A stretch of DNA of 17,310 nt from contig CANHKH010000025.1 of assembly GCA_947460165.1 (NCBI GenBank), positions 1-17,310 on the forward strand. The letters are read 5' to 3'. Of this stretch, positions 1-7,902 are shown in pieces. Position 1 is the stretch's first letter; the number at the start of each line of letters is the position of its first letter. This stretch comes from Comamonadaceae bacterium (GTDB lineage Bacteria > Pseudomonadota > Gammaproteobacteria > Burkholderiales > Burkholderiaceae_C). Under the pieces are notes generated by a model that was given only the letters and a program-made list of their open reading frames with translations, searched no databases and had not been told where the DNA came from. Made by a program: the position numbers and the translations under genes.

Positions 1-596
1 GTGACCAGGCAAGGCCCCAGCACGGTGTAGGTGTCTGGCGACTTGCGCAGGCTGCGCTCCTCAGGGCCTCTGAGCGTGATGTCCAGGCCAATGCAATAAC
101 CTGCCACATGCGAGAGGGCATCTTGCAATGGGATGGCCCGTCCGGCCTTGCCAATGACCACGGCCAACTCCACCTCATGGTCGTTGCGGCGCTCGGTGTG
201 CACCAACTCAATGGCCTGGCCCGCGCCTATGACGGAGCTGCTGGCTTTTAAGAACAGCCCGGCCTTGTGGATTTCATGGATCAAGTTGCCGTGGTGAATG
301 TCGCGCTGGGCCAGCACCTCTTCCATGTGGCGTTGGTAGTTCACGGGTGCGGCCACCACCTTGCCCACATTGGCCACAGGGCTGAGCAAGCTGACGTTTT
401 GCAGGGCGTGGGTCTGCCCGCTCTGGGCGCACTCCTCAATGAAAGGCCGCAAAAAAGGCAGGTGCTCAATGAAGATGTCGTGCCTGGGAAAGGGGTAACG
501 CGAGCTGGGCAAATGCGCCAGCGCGGCGGTCACGTCGGTCAGCACATCGCCCTGGAGCAGGCCCAGTCGGTGCTCGTTGAATCTTGCCAGTTTCAT
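1..596 (-). CDS. FAH-family hydrolase (partial, C-terminus beyond left edge)
   Basis: The first 198 residues of a fumarylacetoacetate hydrolase-fold enzyme are present and the frame runs off the left edge. Family members are metal-dependent C-C hydrolases, hydratases or decarboxylases acting on 2-keto or beta-diketo acids, often late in aromatic or ring-cleavage pathways. Visible marks are the acidic metal-ligand motif HEVELAVVIGK (residues 140-150, Glu141 and Glu143), a third likely ligand Asp172 in GYCIGLDIT, and the family segment FLKASSSVIGAG (115-126). The ATG at 594-596 overlaps the stop of the upstream hydrolase gene by 4 bp (ATGA), and no separate ribosome binding site is visible, so translational coupling is likely. 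It is the last visible gene of the catabolic operon. The family is firm; the exact reaction (hydrolase, hydratase or isomerase) cannot be assigned. Confidence 0.9.
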   Translation of the reverse strand, partial: MKLARFNEHRLGLLQGDVLTDVTAALAHLPSSRYPFPRHDIFIEHLPFLRPFIEECAQSGQTHALQNVSLLSPVANVGKVVAAPVNYQRHMEEVLAQRDIHHGNLIHEIHKAGLFLKASSSVIGAGQAIELVHTERRNDHEVELAVVIGKAGRAIPLQDALSHVAGYCIGLDITLRGPEERSLRKSPDTYTVLGPCLV

Positions 597-1354
597 GAGT
601 GTTTGTGTGGGGTGTCAACGGCGGCCGCCCACAAGACCTCGCTCACATCCTGGGGGGCATCGAGCATGAGATCGTGTCCGTGCGGCATGCTCACGCATTG
701 CCACTCTGGTTGCTGGGCGAATTGGCGGTAAGTGGCTTCAAAAACGGGCTGCGCGTAGGCGCTGGCCCGGACGTAGATTTTGGTGGACACGCGCGCCAAG
801 GCCGCCACCACGCCGATTTTTTCGGTGAAGCAGCGCAGGGGTTGGGGCGTGCATTCGGCGTCCACCCAAGCTTGGTCATTTTCATTCACCTTGAACAGCG
901 CGGCAGGCACAGGCGCCACCAAAGTGCAGCCCCCTTGCTCTAATCGCATGCTGGCAAAGCGCTGGGCAGCTTGCGGCCCGGCCATGTCAAAAAGACTTTG
1001 ACCGGCCTCGGGCACAAAGGCGTCTAAAAACACCGCCGCCTTGACCTGGGCCTGGGCCCGCGCTTGTATTTTTTCAAGCGCACCTACCAGCACCAGGCCG
1101 CCATAGGAGTGGCCGCACAGCACCAGTGGGCCTTGCTGCGCCTCGACGTCGCACAGGGCCGCTATTTCATTGATGTGGGTGTTCAGACCCACCTCAGGCG
1201 TGGCCAAGCTGGCACGCTCGGCCAGGCCGCACAGCGTGGGAGTGAGCACCCGTGCGCCCTTTGCACGCAAACGCTCGCTCACGCGGCCCCAGCACCAGCC
1301 GCCATGCCAGGCGCCGTGGATCAGCACAAAGGTGGGCGGGGCGCTCTCCAGCAT
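593..1354 (-). CDS. alpha/beta hydrolase (EstC/salicylate-esterase-like)
   Basis: An alpha/beta hydrolase of 253 residues. The oxyanion segment FVLIHGAWHGGW lies close to the N-terminus, the nucleophile elbow GHSYGG gives Ser83, and the catalytic His is probably His227 in MPHGHDLMLDAP. This layout matches the EstC / methyl-salicylate esterase / hydroxynitrile-lyase-like group, which cleaves small esters or lactones. Oddity: where relatives usually have the charge-relay Asp after the late beta strand (about YIRCxxD), this protein reads YVRASAYAQ with no acid at that position, so the third triad member is unclear. Start: the ATG at 1352-1354 puts the first strand at the usual distance. A TTG at 1367-1369, two bases after the preceding SDR stop, would add five residues, and neither has a good ribosome binding site. 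It lies between the SDR and FAH genes and overlaps the FAH gene by 4 bp. A cytoplasmic role after the SDR step is inferred. Confidence 0.88.
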   Translation of the reverse strand: MLESAPPTFVLIHGAWHGGWCWGRVSERLRAKGARVLTPTLCGLAERASLATPEVGLNTHINEIAALCDVEAQQGPLVLCGHSYGGLVLVGALEKIQARAQAQVKAAVFLDAFVPEAGQSLFDMAGPQAAQRFASMRLEQGGCTLVAPVPAALFKVNENDQAWVDAECTPQPLRCFTEKIGVVAALARVSTKIYVRASAYAQPVFEATYRQFAQQPEWQCVSMPHGHDLMLDAPQDVSEVLWAAAVDTPHKHS

Positions 1355-1371
1355 GGCCTCAGCTGCCAAGC

Positions 1372-2151
1372 TCAGTGGGTGACCGAGCCACCGTCCACCA
1401 CAATCACTTGGCCGGTCACAAAATCGCTGGCCGCGCTGGCCAGGTAGACCAAGGTGCCTGAGAGGTCATCTGGCAGTTGCTCGCGCTTGAGGGCTCTGGA
1501 GGCCACGATGCCCGAGCCAATGTCGCCTTGCCAGTCGGGATTGGCCACCACCTTGGCACTGAGCGTGAGCCCCGGGGCAATGGTGTTGACGCAGATGTGG
1601 TGGCTGCCCAGCTCGCGCGCCAGGCAGCGTGACATGGCCACCACCGCCCCCTTGGAGCTGACGTAGTGCAAAAACCAGGGCGTGCCTTTGAAGACGGTGC
1701 CCGAGGCCACGTTGATGATCTTGCCGTAGTTTTGCTGCCTCATCACCGGGCTGACGGCGCGGGCGCACTCAAAAGGCCCCCGCACATTGACCGCCATGAC
1801 GCGGTCCCACTCGGCCGAATCAATTTCTTCGAAAGGCTTGAGCGTGAGGTTGCCAAAAATGGCGGCATTGTTGACCAGCACGTCAATGCGGCCGTAGGCG
1901 TCCAAGCTCGCCTGCACCATGGCAGCGACCGAGCTGGACGAGGTCACATCCACATGCACCGCCAAGGCCTGGCCGCCCTCGGCGTGGATGTCCTTGACGA
2001 CGTCTGTGCAATCGAGCACATCGCCGCACACCACCTGCGCACCGGCGCGCGCCAGCGCCAGTGCGTAGGTGTGGCCTATGCCCTGGGCCGCACCGGTGAC
2101 GATGGCCACCCTGCCTTGCAGGACCTGACCCTGCGTTTGAAGATTTTCCAT
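1372..2151 (-). CDS. SDR-family NAD(P)-dependent oxidoreductase
   Basis: A classical short-chain dehydrogenase/reductase of 259 residues, the usual length. The cofactor motif TGAAQGIG is at 19-26, an acidic residue (Asp44) follows the second strand and favours NAD(H) over NADP(H), NNAA is at 94-97, Asn122 is present, and the catalytic Ser150, Tyr163 and Lys167 (YVSSK) are intact. The C-terminus has the common VVDGG end. The likely reaction is reversible oxidation of a secondary alcohol to a ketone, as in cyclic alcohol or hydroxyacyl dehydrogenases; the substrate is unknown. The ATG has GGAG 7 nt upstream. It lies 20 bp downstream of the binding-protein gene and directly before the esterase-like hydrolase, so it belongs to the catabolic part of the operon. 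Confidence 0.93.
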   Translation of the reverse strand: MENLQTQGQVLQGRVAIVTGAAQGIGHTYALALARAGAQVVCGDVLDCTDVVKDIHAEGGQALAVHVDVTSSSSVAAMVQASLDAYGRIDVLVNNAAIFGNLTLKPFEEIDSAEWDRVMAVNVRGPFECARAVSPVMRQQNYGKIINVASGTVFKGTPWFLHYVSSKGAVVAMSRCLARELGSHHICVNTIAPGLTLSAKVVANPDWQGDIGSGIVASRALKREQLPDDLSGTLVYLASAASDFVTGQVIVVDGGSVTH

Positions 2152-2171
2152 GCTGCGGCTCCAGGTGAGGT

Positions 2172-3365
2172 TTATTTGGTGTTCATGAAACGCCAGACCT
2201 TGCGCTCCACGTCGGCGGCCAAGATGGTGGTGGGAATCTGGCCATCACCGGTCTCGCGCATGGTGTACTTGAAGGCGCCGCTGAAGTTTTTGAGTTTCAA
2301 GAACTCGTTTTTGATGATCTCACGAGCTCGCTTGGGGTCGGTGTTGCCGTCAATGCCGTTGCGCCGCATGATGTCGGCGTAGAGCAGCACCGCGTCATAG
2401 CCAATGGCCCAGTTGGCCATGTTGGGCGGGTTGCCCATGGCCGGTTCGGCCCGCTGCAAAGCGCGCTTGATCAAGCTGTTGTAGACCGCTTCGTCTGAAT
2501 AGCCCACGGGGCCGATGTCGTTGGTGGCAAAGCCCATGACGTGCCAGTTCCTGGCCAGCTCGCCCGCAATGCTGATGAAGGGACCCGACCAGAGAATGGC
2601 GGTGTTCAAGATAGGCACTTTCACGCCTTGCACGGCCAAATCTTTGGACAGCAAAACCGCTTGCGGAGGGAAGGCGGCGGCCAAGATGGCATCGGGGTTG
2701 CGGCTCTTGATCTGGATGGCGGCGGCAGACAGGTCGGTGGCGCGTGAGGAAAACTCCACCACATCGAGCACTTCCAGGCCGCTTTTCTTGGCCAACTCGG
2801 CGTACGCATCGGCGCTGGCTTTGCTGGAGGCTTCGCGCACGTCGGCGGCAATCACCACCTTTTTGACTTTGGGGTAGGCCTTGAGGAACTCGCGCATGCC
2901 CTCGGGCATCATGGTGTCGTCGGCAGGCTGCAGGCGTATGGTCCAGGGCTTGATCGTCACGCCGGGCTTGACCGCGTTGGCGCTGATCGCTGGCATTTGA
3001 ATTTGGTTGGCCAGGGGGCTGACGGTTTCCCACTGCGTGCCGGTCAAGGGGCCGACCACGCCCATGTAGCCTTCACCCGCATATTTGCGGAACAGCAGCA
3101 CGCTTTGGCCGGGGTCGGTCTGGGCGTCGCCCACGTCGAGCTGCAACATGCTGCCATTGATGCCGCCTTTGGCGTTGACGTCTTCCGCCGCCAGCTTGAC
3201 GAACATCTCTTGCATTTTTCCGTAGCTGCCCAAGGGGCCCGTCAGGGCCGTGATGGCCGCCAACTTGATGGGGGGTTTTTGCTGGGCACTGACCGACCCT
3301 GCGGCCAGGCTCAGGCCCAATCCCACGGTGGCCAAAACCGCCCAGGGGCGTTGAATGTTGAACAT
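2172..3365 (-). CDS. ABC transporter periplasmic substrate-binding protein (LivK/HAAT type)
   Basis: A type-I periplasmic binding protein of 397 residues that would capture the substrate for the LivHMGF importer encoded just upstream. An N-terminal signal peptide is clear: a hydrophobic core from about residue 9 to 23 with a likely cleavage site after VSA (residue 27). The mature protein starts with the family's IKLAAITALTGPLGSYG pattern followed by AAEDVNAKGGING, typical of leucine/branched-chain-type receptors that also bind aromatic and other organic acids. The ATG at 3363-3365 is chosen because GAGGAG lies 6 nt upstream and it places the signal peptide at the N-terminus; a longer reading would add 18 hydrophilic residues ahead of the signal. 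Unlike the other transporter genes it is separated from its neighbour (livF) by 121 bp, which may allow separate expression. The ligand cannot be read from the sequence. Confidence 0.93.
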   Translation of the reverse strand: MFNIQRPWAVLATVGLGLSLAAGSVSAQQKPPIKLAAITALTGPLGSYGKMQEMFVKLAAEDVNAKGGINGSMLQLDVGDAQTDPGQSVLLFRKYAGEGYMGVVGPLTGTQWETVSPLANQIQMPAISANAVKPGVTIKPWTIRLQPADDTMMPEGMREFLKAYPKVKKVVIAADVREASSKASADAYAELAKKSGLEVLDVVEFSSRATDLSAAAIQIKSRNPDAILAAAFPPQAVLLSKDLAVQGVKVPILNTAILWSGPFISIAGELARNWHVMGFATNDIGPVGYSDEAVYNSLIKRALQRAEPAMGNPPNMANWAIGYDAVLLYADIMRRNGIDGNTDPKRAREIIKNEFLKLKNFSGAFKYTMRETGDGQIPTTILAADVERKVWRFMNTK

Positions 3366-3486
3366 GCTGGTCTCCTCGTCCTGCTTCGTTGATGAATAAA
3401 AGCCCGGTGGCTTTGCCACTTCAGCCTCTGACTAAAAAAATCGCAAACCCATGCACGGCTTTTCAGGCAGCCTGCATCTTCATGCC
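3366..3486 (-). other. 121-bp livF to binding-protein spacer with hairpin and T-run
   Basis: This is the only long gap inside the otherwise tightly packed operon. On the minus strand it holds a small stem CAGG/CCTG near the livF end, a run of seven T (3434-3440), and a perfect 5-bp stem with 3-nt loop, GTGGC-AAA-GCCAC (3407-3419), about 40 nt before the start codon. Such spacers before binding-protein genes often carry an internal promoter or an RNA processing/stability element that raises binding-protein levels. No convincing -35/-10 pair was found. The T-run is not preceded by a strong GC stem, so a terminator is not claimed. Confidence 0.35.
3372..3377 (-). promoter_or_regulatory. ribosome binding site deciding the binding-protein start
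   Basis: GAGGAG reads on the minus strand 6 nt before the ATG at 3365. It supports that ATG, with the signal peptide at the very N-terminus, over an upstream in-frame start. Confidence 0.7.
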
Positions 3487-4233
3487 TCAGTCGCCGGGGG
3501 CCGTCTTCATTGCTTCGGACTTGCCCAAATAACTGGCCATGACTCTCGGATCTCGGGCCAGTGCGCTGGCCTCTCCTTCTAAGGTGAATTCGCCATGTGT
3601 GAGCACCATGGCACGGTGCGCCAGCTGCAAAGCGCGGCTGACGTTTTGCTCGACCAACAAGATGCTCACGCCCTCGTCTCTCAATTCGGCCAAGGCTTTG
3701 AAGACCTCGCCCGTGAACAAGGGCGACAGGCCCATGGAGGGTTCGTCCAACAAGACCAGTTGGGGTCGGTTGATGATGGCCCTGGCCACGGACAGCATTT
3801 GCTGCTCACCGCCAGACAGGTTGCCGGCGGCCTGCAAGCTGCGCTCTTTGAGGCGCGGAAAGCGCTGGTAGACCTTGGCCAAGGCCGGCTCAAAGGCTTC
3901 TTTGCTGGGGCGAATTTCCCAGGCCAGCCTGAGGTTCTCAATCACGGGCATGGTTTGCAAAGTACCCCGACCTTCGGGCACATGCAGCATGCCGCGCTGG
4001 GCCAGGGCATGCGTGGGGGTGCGGGCGATCTGGGCACCTAAAAACTGCGCCTGGCCTTGGGCCAAGGGCAGCAGGCCTGAGAGCGCACGCATCAAACTGG
4101 TTTTGCCCGCGCCGTTGGCACCGATGACGGCCAGCGTTTCACCGCGCCGCACCTCCAGGCTGACTTGGCGCAAGGCCTTGATGGGGCCGTAGCTCACCGA
4201 CAGCCCTTGGGCCTGCAGAATCACCTCGCTCAT
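3487..4233 (-). CDS. livF: branched-chain-type ABC transporter ATP-binding protein LivF
   Basis: One of the two ATPase subunits of the importer, 248 residues. Walker A GANGAGKT is at 38-45, the signature LSGGE at 139-143, Walker B LVLLDEP at 159-165, and the VEQNV segment at 194-198 is typical of LivF. HVPEGRG (84-90) is also characteristic of LivF rather than LivG. It should pair with LivG on the cytoplasmic face of the LivH-LivM channel. The start overlaps the livG stop by 4 bp (ATGA), indicating translational coupling. All catalytic motifs look intact. The substrate of the complex is unknown; HAAT-family importers take amino acids but also many aromatic and aliphatic carboxylates. Confidence 0.95.
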   Translation of the reverse strand: MSEVILQAQGLSVSYGPIKALRQVSLEVRRGETLAVIGANGAGKTSLMRALSGLLPLAQGQAQFLGAQIARTPTHALAQRGMLHVPEGRGTLQTMPVIENLRLAWEIRPSKEAFEPALAKVYQRFPRLKERSLQAAGNLSGGEQQMLSVARAIINRPQLVLLDEPSMGLSPLFTGEVFKALAELRDEGVSILLVEQNVSRALQLAHRAMVLTHGEFTLEGEASALARDPRVMASYLGKSEAMKTAPGD

Positions 4234-5003
4234 GCCTGCTCCTCCTCGGCGGTGCCCAGATAGGCGCGCATGACTTCAGGGTGGCTCAAGACCTCGTCGG
4301 CCGAGCCTTGGGCAATTTTTCGGCCGTAATCGAGCGCCACGATGCGGTCTGACAGGGCTCGGATCAAACCCATGTCGTGCTCAATCAGGACGATGGCCTG
4401 CACATGCGCGCGAATGCTCAAAATGTCTTGGCTGAGCTGGGTGGTCTCCACCTCGTTCATGCCCGCCGCAGGCTCGTCGAGCAACAAGACCTGAGGGTGT
4501 CCGGCCAGGGCCCGCGCGATTTCGAGTCGGCGCGCGTCGCCATAGGCCAGGGACGCTGCCGATTGGTTGGCTTTGTCGCTCAAGTGCAGCAGGTCCAGCC
4601 AGCGCAAGGCTTGGGCCTGGCCTTGGCGTGAACTGGGCTTGAACCACTGCCGCCAAGCGCTGTGGTGCCGGTCATCGGCCGCCACCATCACGTTTTCCAG
4701 CACGGTCATGCGCTTGAAGAGGCGAATGTTTTGGAAGGTGCGGCCCACGCCCAGCCTGCCAATGCGGTTCATGGGCAGGTGCGTGATGTCCACGCCCCCT
4801 AAGCTGATGCTGCCCTCCGTGGCGCGGTAAAAGCCGGTGATGGTGTTGATCAAGGCGGTTTTGCCGGCGCCGTTGGGACCGATCACGCCCAAAATTTCAC
4901 CGCGCATGACCTCCAGGTCAATGCCGTCTATGGCGTGCACGCCGCCAAAGTGTTTTTTCAATCCGCGCACTTGCAGCACGCAGTCGTTGGCTGGGGTGGT
5001 CAT
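4230..5003 (-). CDS. livG: branched-chain-type ABC transporter ATP-binding protein LivG
   Basis: The second ATPase subunit, 257 residues. Walker A GPNGAGKT is at 42-49, the LivG-type GRTFQNIRLF at 87-96, Walker B VLLLDEP at 172-178, and IEHDM with the switch His209. The signature is LAYGD (152-156) followed by ARRLEIARAL. A relaxed signature with Y in place of the first glycine is usual in LivG, although the usual Q after LxYGD is replaced by A here. The ATG has AGGAAG about 11 nt upstream, and the gene begins 16 bp after the livM stop. It ends in a 4-bp overlap with livF. Confidence 0.95.
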   Translation of the reverse strand: MTTPANDCVLQVRGLKKHFGGVHAIDGIDLEVMRGEILGVIGPNGAGKTALINTITGFYRATEGSISLGGVDITHLPMNRIGRLGVGRTFQNIRLFKRMTVLENVMVAADDRHHSAWRQWFKPSSRQGQAQALRWLDLLHLSDKANQSAASLAYGDARRLEIARALAGHPQVLLLDEPAAGMNEVETTQLSQDILSIRAHVQAIVLIEHDMGLIRALSDRIVALDYGRKIAQGSADEVLSHPEVMRAYLGTAEEEQA

Positions 5004-5019
5004 GGCTGAGGGCTTCCTA

Positions 5020-5847
5020 TCAAGAGGTGGGCCGGCCCTGCAGCCTGGCCGTCACGGTGCGGAAAGACAGCAGGCCATCGGGTCTGAACAGCAGCAGCAG
5101 CAAAATGGCCGCCCCGAACATGGTGGGCCGCCAGTCGGCCAACACCCTGAAGTACTCGGGCAGCAAGGTCATGACAGTGGCCCCCAAGAGCGGCCCCCAC
5201 ATGTTGTTGGCGCCGCCCAAGACCACATAGAGCACCACATAAATGGACAGCAAGACGTCAAAGCTTTCAGGCCTGACAAAGTTCATGTAGTGGCCATACA
5301 AGCTGCCCGCCACCGCGGCAATGGCCGCACCGACTGCAAAGCCGACCAAGCGCACGGCCGTGACGTTGATGCCCATCGAAGCGGCCACGCGGTCGTCTTC
5401 ACGCACTGCATCGCAAATGCGCTGCATGGGGCTGCGCGAGAACCAAAACAAAATCGCCCCTACCGCCGCCACCACCACCAGCACTGCTGGCAGCGTGGCA
5501 CCCACCATGCCGCCAAAGCCGGACACCGCGCCCACGTACTTGATGTTCTCCAGCAGCACGCGCACGCAAAAGGTGATGCCCAAGGTGACCAAGATCAGGT
5601 AGATGCCGCGCAAGCGCAAAGCCGGGTAACCCAGCACTGCGGCCACCAAGGCCGTGATGGCCGCGGCCGACACGGTGGCGGGCGCAAACGCCCAGCCAAA
5701 CTTGACCGTCAGCACGCCCGCCACATAGCAGCCCATGGCCATGAAGGCGCCTTGGGCAAACGACAGGCTGCCTGTGAGCAACACCACATACACGCTCCAG
5801 GCGAGCAGCACGTTGATGCCGGTGAAAAAGAGGTAATCGGAGATCAT
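5020..5847 (-). CDS. livM: branched-chain-type ABC transporter permease LivM
   Basis: A membrane-spanning permease subunit of 275 residues. Hydrophobic segments alternate along the whole chain. The family pattern GSLSFAQGAFMAMG (26-39) lies near the N-terminus, a charged cytoplasmic coupling loop is near 148-160 (VREDDRVAASMGI), the segment GGANNMWGPLLGA is at 211-223, and the C-terminal LFRPDGLL is at 253-260. These place it in the LivM branch, at the short end of the family's length. It forms the channel with LivH. Its ATG overlaps the livH stop by 4 bp. Confidence 0.94.
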   Translation of the reverse strand: MISDYLFFTGINVLLAWSVYVVLLTGSLSFAQGAFMAMGCYVAGVLTVKFGWAFAPATVSAAAITALVAAVLGYPALRLRGIYLILVTLGITFCVRVLLENIKYVGAVSGFGGMVGATLPAVLVVVAAVGAILFWFSRSPMQRICDAVREDDRVAASMGINVTAVRLVGFAVGAAIAAVAGSLYGHYMNFVRPESFDVLLSIYVVLYVVLGGANNMWGPLLGATVMTLLPEYFRVLADWRPTMFGAAILLLLLFRPDGLLSFRTVTARLQGRPTS

Positions 5848-6728
5848 GCGCGTTGCTCGGTTGAATGCAGACCGCCACCGAAAATACCCGCTGGGCGGAA
5901 CATCAAAACAGCGATCATGGCCACCCAGACGGTCATTTCCACCAGGCGACCAAAGCCAAACTGGTACATCATGGCTTCAATCAGGCCGATGAGCAGCCCG
6001 CCAATGACCGCGCCCCGCAGGTCGCCCAAGCCGCCTATGGCCATGATGGCCAGGGCCTTGAGCCCGAAGGTCAGGCCAATGTCTGAGCTGGCCGAGCCGG
6101 TGCGCAAGGACAGCAGCAAGCCGGCCTCTGCGGCCAAGGCCGAGGAGATGAAAAACACCGATTGGGTGACACGGCGCACATCAATGCCCAAGAGCGCTGC
6201 CGACTGCGCCGATTCGGCCACCGCCCGAATTTGGCGGCCCATGCGGGAGGTTTTGAGCACCAGGTGCAGGCCGATCATCAGCACCATGGAGATGCCCAAG
6301 ATGACGAATTGCACGTTGATGAAGCGCACATCGCCCAGCGACACAGTTTGCGTGAGCCAGCCCGGCGGCAGGTTCACGGGCACGGGCTCGCTGCCCCAGA
6401 CCTTGTGCACCAAATCCGTCATCACCAAGCCCAGCGCCATGGAGGCCAGGGCGGCGGTGATCTTGGCGTCTGCGCTTTTAAAGCGCCTGAAAGTGACGAA
6501 TTCGGTGAACAGGCCCAGCAAGCCCCCCGCCACAAAGGCGGCCAAAAACACCAGAGGGATGGGCATGCCGGAGACCGTCATCACGCCCACAAAACCGCCG
6601 AACATGAGCACCTCGGGGTGCGCAAAGTTGAGCTTGTCGAGCACGCCAATCACCAGCGAAAAGCCAATGGCGACCAGCGCGTACATGGCACCGCTGACGA
6701 TGCCGTTGATGATTTGACCTGTGAGCAT
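5844..6728 (-). CDS. livH: branched-chain-type ABC transporter permease LivH
   Basis: The partner permease, 294 residues, with hydrophobic segments throughout. LivH marks are LNFAHPEVLMFGGF (33-46), the cytoplasmic coupling region MGRQIRAVAESAQSAALLGID (about 163-183), the segment KALAIMAIGGLGDLRGAVIGG (about 224-244) and the C-terminal LMFRPAGIFG (275-284). It begins 13 bp after the LLM monooxygenase stop, with no clear ribosome binding site before the ATG, so its translation may depend on the upstream gene. That the importer sits directly behind two catabolic enzymes and before three more suggests it imports the substrate of this pathway rather than leucine. Confidence 0.94.
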   Translation of the reverse strand: MLTGQIINGIVSGAMYALVAIGFSLVIGVLDKLNFAHPEVLMFGGFVGVMTVSGMPIPLVFLAAFVAGGLLGLFTEFVTFRRFKSADAKITAALASMALGLVMTDLVHKVWGSEPVPVNLPPGWLTQTVSLGDVRFINVQFVILGISMVLMIGLHLVLKTSRMGRQIRAVAESAQSAALLGIDVRRVTQSVFFISSALAAEAGLLLSLRTGSASSDIGLTFGLKALAIMAIGGLGDLRGAVIGGLLIGLIEAMMYQFGFGRLVEMTVWVAMIAVLMFRPAGIFGGGLHSTEQRA

Positions 6729-6741
6729 GGGGGGCTGCGCT

Positions 6742-7902
6742 TTAAGCGGCGACGGGCTCGGCCTGCAGGGCCTGAATGGCTGGCAGCACCTTGGCGGCGA
6801 ACAGCTCCATGCTTTGGCGAGTCAGTTCGGCCGACAAATTGCCAAAGTGCATCATGGTCAGCAGGTTGTCGAAATGCATCTCGCCCCAGTAGCTGGTGAG
6901 GGCATCGCGCACGGTGTCTGGGCTGCCGCAAATGATCATGCCGTTGTCGATGGCAAATTCCAGCGTCATGTCGGTGGTCAGCGCGGCTTTGGCTGCCATC
7001 ATGTTTTTCAGCGAATCGCGCGAGGTGTAGCCCGGGGGCAAGAGCATCTCAAAGGGCATTTTCAACAAGCGATTGCGGAACAGCTCAAAGGGCGCTTTGG
7101 CGTCTTTGCGGGCTTGCTCGTCGGTCTCGGCCACGTAAATCGGCACGGCCCAACCGAGTTGGCTGTCCTGGGCTTCGTAGCCGTATTGTTCGGCCGTGTC
7201 GCGGTAAGACTTGAGGTAGCGCTGCACCACCTTGAAGGGGCTGAAGGTTTGCAAGTAGGTGTAGCGGTGGTCGGGGTGGGCCGCCCATTCAATGGTCTCT
7301 TTGCTGCCCTGCGAAGGCACCCAAATGGGTGGGTGCGGCTGCTGCAAAGGCTTGGGCCAGAGGTTGACGTAGTCGCTGTTGTAGTGCTTGCCCGTGAAGG
7401 TGAAGGGGCCGGGCCGGGTCCAGGCTTGCACGATCAGGTCGTGGGCCTCGTGAAAGCGCTCGTGTGAGATGGTGGGGTTCAGGCCAAAGGTGTGGTACTC
7501 GGCGCCAATGCCGCGCACAAACCCGCTGATCAAGCGCCCGCCCGAGATCACGTCCACCATGGCGTGCTCTTCGGCCACCGTCAGGGGGTGTTGTCGCAGC
7601 GGCAGCGCATTGCCCAAGATGGCAATTTTCACCCGCTTGGTGCTTCTGGCCAGGGCCGACGCAATCACGATGGGCGAGGGCATGAGGCCATACGCGGTTT
7701 GGTGGTGCTCATTGACCGCCACGCCATCGAAGCCCAAGGGCTCGGCCAGTTCCAACTCGTCCATGTAGCGGTTGTACAGCGCATGGCCTTTGACCGGGTC
7801 AAAGAATTTATTGGGCAAATTCAGCCACACCGTGTCGTAGGCCTTGGTCGCCTCAAAGTCGAGGTCGGCGTAAGACATCAGGTGAAAAAGAATGACTTTC
7901 AT
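6742..7902 (-). CDS. LLM-class (luciferase-like) flavin-dependent monooxygenase
   Basis: A complete protein of 386 residues with the bacterial-luciferase TIM-barrel pattern: an N-terminal strand MKVILFHLM, the active-site NEHHQTAYGLMPSP (64-77; its EHH resembles the luciferase His44/His45 region), LPLRQHPLTVAEE (100-112), and the SGGRLISGFVRGIGAEY phosphate-binding segment (120-136). Relatives use FMNH2 (or F420 in actinobacteria) and O2 for hydroxylation, Baeyer-Villiger oxidation or C-S/C-N cleavage. Such enzymes need reduced flavin from a partner, and an FMN reductase gene lies 1.3 kb away (9233-9826). The start overlaps the upstream hydrolase stop by 4 bp (ATGA), so the two are co-translated. 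This is probably the key oxidising enzyme of the locus; the substrate cannot be told. Confidence 0.93.
   Translation of the reverse strand: MKVILFHLMSYADLDFEATKAYDTVWLNLPNKFFDPVKGHALYNRYMDELELAEPLGFDGVAVNEHHQTAYGLMPSPIVIASALARSTKRVKIAILGNALPLRQHPLTVAEEHAMVDVISGGRLISGFVRGIGAEYHTFGLNPTISHERFHEAHDLIVQAWTRPGPFTFTGKHYNSDYVNLWPKPLQQPHPPIWVPSQGSKETIEWAAHPDHRYTYLQTFSPFKVVQRYLKSYRDTAEQYGYEAQDSQLGWAVPIYVAETDEQARKDAKAPFELFRNRLLKMPFEMLLPPGYTSRDSLKNMMAAKAALTTDMTLEFAIDNGMIICGSPDTVRDALTSYWGEMHFDNLLTMMHFGNLSAELTRQSMELFAAKVLPAIQALQAEPVAA

Noticed and set aside
3434..3440. T-run after livF as a Rho-independent terminator
   Set aside because: No strong GC-rich stem lies immediately before it; the nearby stem has only about 4 bp, and the binding-protein gene downstream belongs to the same system.
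4534..4548. Degenerate ABC signature LAYGD in LivG as a sign of inactivation
   Set aside because: A relaxed signature with Y at this position is common in LivG proteins, and the Walker motifs and switch His are intact.
4837..6717. Very long plus-strand open frame antisense to livG/livM/livH
   Set aside because: Its translation is rich in His, Gln, Arg and Ala with no family resemblance, and it mirrors three well-supported transporter genes. High GC keeps antisense stops rare.
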